Assembly (NCBI GenBank): GCA_035326425.1
Contig: DAOLFG010000016.1
Coordinates: 1-64,000, forward strand
Source of the DNA: CALKJU01 sp035326425
Lineage (GTDB): Bacteria > Pseudomonadota > Alphaproteobacteria > Geminicoccales > Geminicoccaceae
Direction: 5' to 3'
Length of the DNA stretch: 64,000 nt
Below the pieces are notes generated by a model, which made no database searches, was not told the DNA's origin, and was given only the letters and a program-made list of their open reading frames with translations. The translations under genes were made by a program, and so were the position numbers. This document shows positions 60,774 through 64,000 of this stretch, piece after piece (within the stretch, counting starts at the first letter, position 1; each line of letters begins with the position of its first letter).

Positions 60774-61755
60774 AGATGTCGCTCCAGGTCCGGCTGTCGG
60801 GGAACTGCTCCGGGCGGTGCTGCTGGAACAGGCCGAGGATGCCGGCGGCCGACAGGATGCGATGCGGATGGAGCGCGAGCAGGCTGTCGCGCTGCGTCGC
60901 CCAGTAGTCGTCGACGACGGCGATGTAGCGGTCGAGCGAGCGCTCGATGTCGTCGCGGCGATAGTTCGGGACGAGATCGCGCGCCACCTTCAGGGCGTAG
61001 AGCGCGTCCAGCTCGAGATAGTGCGTCGGGTTGGGATCGGGCATGTCGAGCCAGCGACCGTTGGGGAGCTGCAGGGCGAGCGTGCTGTCGATCAGCCGCT
61101 CGGGTGCCGGGAAGGTGCGGCCGTGGTGGGTGTAGATCGGCACGATGTGGACGCTGCCGCCCAGCGGCTGGTGCCTGTCGGAATGCGCGACGCCCTTGCG
61201 CCACCAGCCGGTGTCGCTGTCGAGGTTGGCGTCGAGCCAGCCGATCACCGTGTCGATCCACTCGGGGGTGCAGGCCCGGCTGAAGCTGAAGCAGTGCATG
61301 CCGCCCCAGAACAGGTGCGAGGCCCGCCACTGGCCGGCCCAGTCGATGCCTTCCAGCCATGCCGCCACCTTCTCCGGCGTGGCGAAAGGCTCGTAGAGGC
61401 GGCAGGGCCAGCGCTGCCGGCCGCCCAGCACGCCGAGTGCTCCGATCACCATGCCGTTGGCGTGCAGCGGGTAGTGGCCAAAAGTGTCTTCGTAGCTGCC
61501 GTCGCCCGGCCAGCCGTGGTAGTTGCCGCGGGCGTAGGAGTTGATGTGCTCGACCCATTCGCCGCGCTGCCGCTCGGAAAGCGAGGTCAGCAGGTCCTCG
61601 CCCATGACGGTGCGCGTCAGCGCCATGTCGAGCGACGAATAGAGGTCTGGCCGCCGGCCCTTCGCCATGCGGTAGCTGCCATAGAGGCCGTCGCGGTCCA
61701 GCAGGCCATCCGACCAGGCCATGATCTGCTCGCGGATCTCGGGAAGACGAAGCAT
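60724..61755 (-). CDS. Hypothetical protein, possible alpha/alpha-barrel glycan enzyme
   Basis: Protein of 343 residues with no signal peptide that I do not recognise. It is Trp/His/Tyr-rich and mostly helical, with spaced blocks such as PDLYSSLDMA, ARGNYHGWPGDGSYEDTFGH, WGGMHCFSFSRACTPEW and THYLELDALYALK. This pattern is like alpha/alpha toroid folds of glycoside hydrolases and lyases. The gene is the last of the importer operon on the minus strand (2 bp after the MalG-type permease), so it probably acts on the imported sugar. The ATG at 61755 follows the permease stop directly. Its 3' end overlaps the PIN toxin gene by 50 bp. Confidence 0.6.
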   Translation of the reverse strand: MLRLPEIREQIMAWSDGLLDRDGLYGSYRMAKGRRPDLYSSLDMALTRTVMGEDLLTSLSERQRGEWVEHINSYARGNYHGWPGDGSYEDTFGHYPLHANGMVIGALGVLGGRQRWPCRLYEPFATPEKVAAWLEGIDWAGQWRASHLFWGGMHCFSFSRACTPEWIDTVIGWLDANLDSDTGWWRKGVAHSDRHQPLGGSVHIVPIYTHHGRTFPAPERLIDSTLALQLPNGRWLDMPDPNPTHYLELDALYALKVARDLVPNYRRDDIERSLDRYIAVVDDYWATQRDSLLALHPHRILSAAGILGLFQQHRPEQFPDSRTWSDIFSDRSLYRTDRVEVLG

Positions 61756-61757
61756 GG

Positions 61758-62588
61758 TCAGCCTTTCACGGCACCGGTCATGAAGCCGCCCAGCACCCGG
61801 CGCTGGGTGACGAGGAAGAGGATGATCACCGGCACGGTGGTGAGCGTCGCCAGCGCCATCGTCGCCTGGAAGCTGACGCCGTACTCGCCGTTCAGCGCCA
61901 GCAGCGCCACCGGCAGGGTGTAGGTGTCCGGCCGGGTCGACAGCACCAGGATCGGGAACCACTGCTTCCAGTTGAGCAGGAAGGCGATCAGGATGGCGGT
62001 CAGGATCACCGGCCGGGCGATCGGCAGCACGATGCGCAGCAGGATCTGCAGCTCGGTGGCGCCGTCGACGCGGGCGGCGTCCATCAGCTCGACCGGGATC
62101 GAGCGGAAGAACTGCACGAAGATGAAGAAGACCAAGGGTGCCAGGCTCAGCACCAGGATGATGCCGAGATAGCTGCCGAGCAGGCCCAGCTTGAAGACGA
62201 CGAAGTAGAGCGGGATCACCAGCAGCATGTTCGGATACATGATCGTCAGCATGAAGCCGTAGCGGATGCTGGTGAACAGCGGCAGCCGGGGCTGGCGGTA
62301 GAGGGCGTAGGCGCCGAGGCCGGTGGCGATGACGCCGACGGCGGTGGCGGCGATGGTGAAGACCAGCGAGTTGACGATGTAGGTCGAGAGGTCGACGCCG
62401 CCCAGCCGCGCGATCGAGCGGTAGGCGCTGAGATCGAAGGTCTCGGGCAGGAGGCGCAGCGGCTCGGACAGCACCGCCTCCTGGCTGCGGAAGGCGCCGA
62501 TCGCCATCCAGTAGAACGGATAGAGGAAGGCGACGCCGATCAGCAGCGCCAGCGCATGGTTGAGGATCCCCGGCAGATGCCGCCTCAT
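61758..62588 (-). CDS. ABC sugar permease, MalG/UgpE type (terminal locus)
   Basis: Inner-membrane protein of 276 residues, six hydrophobic segments, EAA-type loop LMDAARVDGATELQILL, ending GGFMTGAVKG. The ATG at 62588 overlaps the stop of the upstream permease gene by 4 bp. It pairs with that permease for an importer whose binding protein is encoded at the window edge. Confidence 0.92.
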   Translation of the reverse strand: MRRHLPGILNHALALLIGVAFLYPFYWMAIGAFRSQEAVLSEPLRLLPETFDLSAYRSIARLGGVDLSTYIVNSLVFTIAATAVGVIATGLGAYALYRQPRLPLFTSIRYGFMLTIMYPNMLLVIPLYFVVFKLGLLGSYLGIILVLSLAPLVFFIFVQFFRSIPVELMDAARVDGATELQILLRIVLPIARPVILTAILIAFLLNWKQWFPILVLSTRPDTYTLPVALLALNGEYGVSFQATMALATLTTVPVIILFLVTQRRVLGGFMTGAVKG

Positions 62589-63514
62589 CGATGGTCTCCC
62601 CGCTCCATCCACCAATAGGTGCCGGCGGCGATGGCGAAGACGATGACGAACAGGATCGTCGCCATGGCGGTGGCCTCGCCGTAGAGCGCGGTCTCGAACT
62701 TGGTGTAGGCGAAGTACGAGACGAAATTGGTGGCGAAGTTCGGCCCGCCCTTGGTGATCACCATGATCACCGTGAAGGTCTTGAGGAACTCGATCAGCGC
62801 ATAGACGGTGTTGACGGCGATCGCCGGCCTGAGCTGCGGGATGGTGACGTGGACGAGGCGCTGCCAGCGGCTGGCGCCGTCGATCTGGGCCGCCTCGTCG
62901 ATGCTGGCGTCCAGCAGCTGCAGGTTGGTCATGAAGATGATGGCGTAGAGCCCGACATGGTGCCACAGCTCGACGATCAGCAGGGTGACGAAGGCGGTGC
63001 CGGCGGTGGTGACGCCGCCGAAGGGCGGCAGGCCCAGGCTCAGCAGCACGGCGTTCACCGCACCGAAGTCCTGGTTGAACATCCACTTCCAGACGATGAA
63101 GCTCGCCACGTCCGGCGTGATCACCGGCAGGAAGATGGCGAGCTTCAGGAACGGGGCGATCCGGCTCAGGCTCGGCTGGCAGGCGAACAGCGCCAGGGCC
63201 AGCGCCGCCACGACGTTCACCACCACCGACAGCACGGTGAACAGGATCGTCCGCCACAGGCTGTCGGCGAAGGCCGGATCGGCCAGCACCGCGCGGAAGT
63301 TCTCGAACCCGACGAAAGTCGGCTCGTCGCTGAACGCCGACATGTTCTCCATGAAGGCGAGCTGGATGCTCTGCACGATCGGCCAGAGGCCGAACACGAT
63401 GGTCAGCGACGCGAACGGCAGCACGAACAGGTAGAGCGAGCGATACCGCCAGGCGCCGCTCAGCGGCCGGTCGGCCGGAGCCAACCGGAAGGCGGACGGG
63501 GCGGCGACGGCCAT
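62585..63514 (-). CDS. ABC sugar permease, MalF/UgpA type (terminal locus)
   Basis: Inner-membrane protein of 309 residues with six hydrophobic segments and the EAA-type loop IDEAAQIDGASRWQRL before VTIPQLRP. It begins after the binding-protein gene with GGGAGAG upstream of the ATG. The importer gene order is binding protein, MalF-type, MalG-type, then the hypothetical enzyme. No ATPase is visible before the window ends. Confidence 0.92.
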   Translation of the reverse strand: MAVAAPSAFRLAPADRPLSGAWRYRSLYLFVLPFASLTIVFGLWPIVQSIQLAFMENMSAFSDEPTFVGFENFRAVLADPAFADSLWRTILFTVLSVVVNVVAALALALFACQPSLSRIAPFLKLAIFLPVITPDVASFIVWKWMFNQDFGAVNAVLLSLGLPPFGGVTTAGTAFVTLLIVELWHHVGLYAIIFMTNLQLLDASIDEAAQIDGASRWQRLVHVTIPQLRPAIAVNTVYALIEFLKTFTVIMVITKGGPNFATNFVSYFAYTKFETALYGEATAMATILFVIVFAIAAGTYWWMERGDHR

Positions 63515-63581
63515 CCTGGTCTCTCCCGGGCGACGGTGGCGGAGCGGCCGGGCGGCGGCAGGGTCGCCGCCCGGCGGGGCC

Positions 63582-64000
63582 TCAGCCCTTGGCCTTCAGC
63601 TTCTCGACCTCGGCCTGCAGCGCCGTGGCGGTCTGCTGCAGCCAGGCGTCCCAGTCGGCCGGCGGGTTGCTGATCGCGCCGATCAGCATCTTGTAGTAGG
63701 TCTCCTGCAGCGCCGGGTACCAGGGGAACTCGGCGGTCATGAAGTCGGTGCTGGCGAGCCTGGTGGCCGGGTCGACGAAGGGCTTGAGGCTCGGCGTCAC
63801 CTTGCCGGTGTCGAGGTCGGTGCGCACGACGCCGCCCATGTTCTCGAGCGAGCGCTGCTGGATGTCCTTGTCGACCAGGAAGGAGACGAACTTCTTCGCC
63901 GCCTCCTTGTTCGGCGAGTTGGTCGGCACGGCCATGCCGCGCACGCTGCCGATCACCATCGAGCCCTTGTCGTTGCTGACGAACTGCGGGAACGGGCCGA
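63582..64000 (-). CDS. ABC sugar importer binding protein, C-terminal part (runs off the window)
   Basis: The C-terminal 139 residues of a family-1 solute-binding protein. The block VRGMAVPTNSPNKEAAKKF with FVSFLVDKDIQQRSLENMGG is the usual late MalE-like segment preceding the C-terminal helices (AEFPWYPALQETYYKM). The start and signal peptide lie beyond position 64000. It is the first visible gene of the terminal importer operon, 67 bp upstream of the MalF-type permease gene. Confidence 0.85.
   Translation of the reverse strand, partial: GPFPQFVSNDKGSMVIGSVRGMAVPTNSPNKEAAKKFVSFLVDKDIQQRSLENMGGVVRTDLDTGKVTPSLKPFVDPATRLASTDFMTAEFPWYPALQETYYKMLIGAISNPPADWDAWLQQTATALQAEVEKLKAKG

Overview
The window reads as chromosomal DNA of a GC-rich alphaproteobacterium, probably a soil or plant-associated member of the Rhizobiales or Rhodospirillales. 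This is inferred from codon use, from rhizobial-style IS3 relics, and from the density of sugar and organic-acid ABC importers, SDR dehydrogenases and GntR/LacI/DeoR/LysR regulators. I see no rRNA, tRNA, CRISPR array, phage or plasmid functions. Almost everything is accessory catabolism organised as operons, many with 4-bp stop/start overlaps.

Layout. 1-0.9 kb: a graveyard of two IS3-type elements. 0.9-7.3 kb: sulfatase, an AfuA/FbpB/FbpC-type ABC importer (binding protein, fused permease, ATPase) and an SDR. 7.4-8.1 kb: divergent FCD-type GntR regulator. 8.2-21.75 kb: one 12-gene operon with an isopropylmalate/tartrate-type dehydrogenase, a sugar-type importer without an ATPase, a D-2-hydroxyacid dehydrogenase, two SDRs, an enolase-superfamily sugar-acid dehydratase, a tandem nitrilase with a dead second half, an amidohydrolase, an Asp-box beta-propeller and a divergent GroEL paralogue. 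22.0-34.4 kb: LacI regulator, heparinase II/III-type lyase, carbohydrate-binding-like protein, complete importer with ATPase, GH88 unsaturated glucuronyl hydrolase, a DUF624-binding-protein fusion and a DUF2264 protein; together an oligo-uronide utilisation locus. 34.8-41.8 kb: PfkB kinase, DeoR regulator, class II aldolase and a second importer without an ATPase. 41.9-45.6 kb: LacI regulator, then a membrane di-iron hydroxylase, Rieske ferredoxin and ferredoxin reductase cassette. 45.6-60 kb: mostly single genes (MFS exporter, ABM monooxygenases, Rieske-reductase fusion, lipoprotein, aldo-keto reductase, SDR, S8 protease with Glu in place of Asp, LysR/isochorismatase pair, APH(6)-like kinase, EEP nuclease-like protein, ClpP-like membrane protease, RDD protein). 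60.0-60.8 kb: FitAB/VapBC toxin-antitoxin pair. 60.7-64 kb: a further sugar importer running off the window end.

The most unusual part is the 8.2-21.75 kb operon. Its last gene encodes a full-length GroEL-like protein that keeps the apical substrate-binding helices but has Ala where GroEL has the catalytic Asp398, and it overlaps by 4 bp with the gene for an Asp-box beta-propeller. Almost the same 10-bp palindrome (TGAYATATCA) lies at the promoters of this operon and of the sulfatase operon. This suggests that the GntR regulator encoded between them controls both, and that the two blocks form one pathway for a sulfated or acidic sugar-like substrate. The substrate cannot be read from the sequence.

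All functional calls rest on motif and family recognition by eye; no database search was run.
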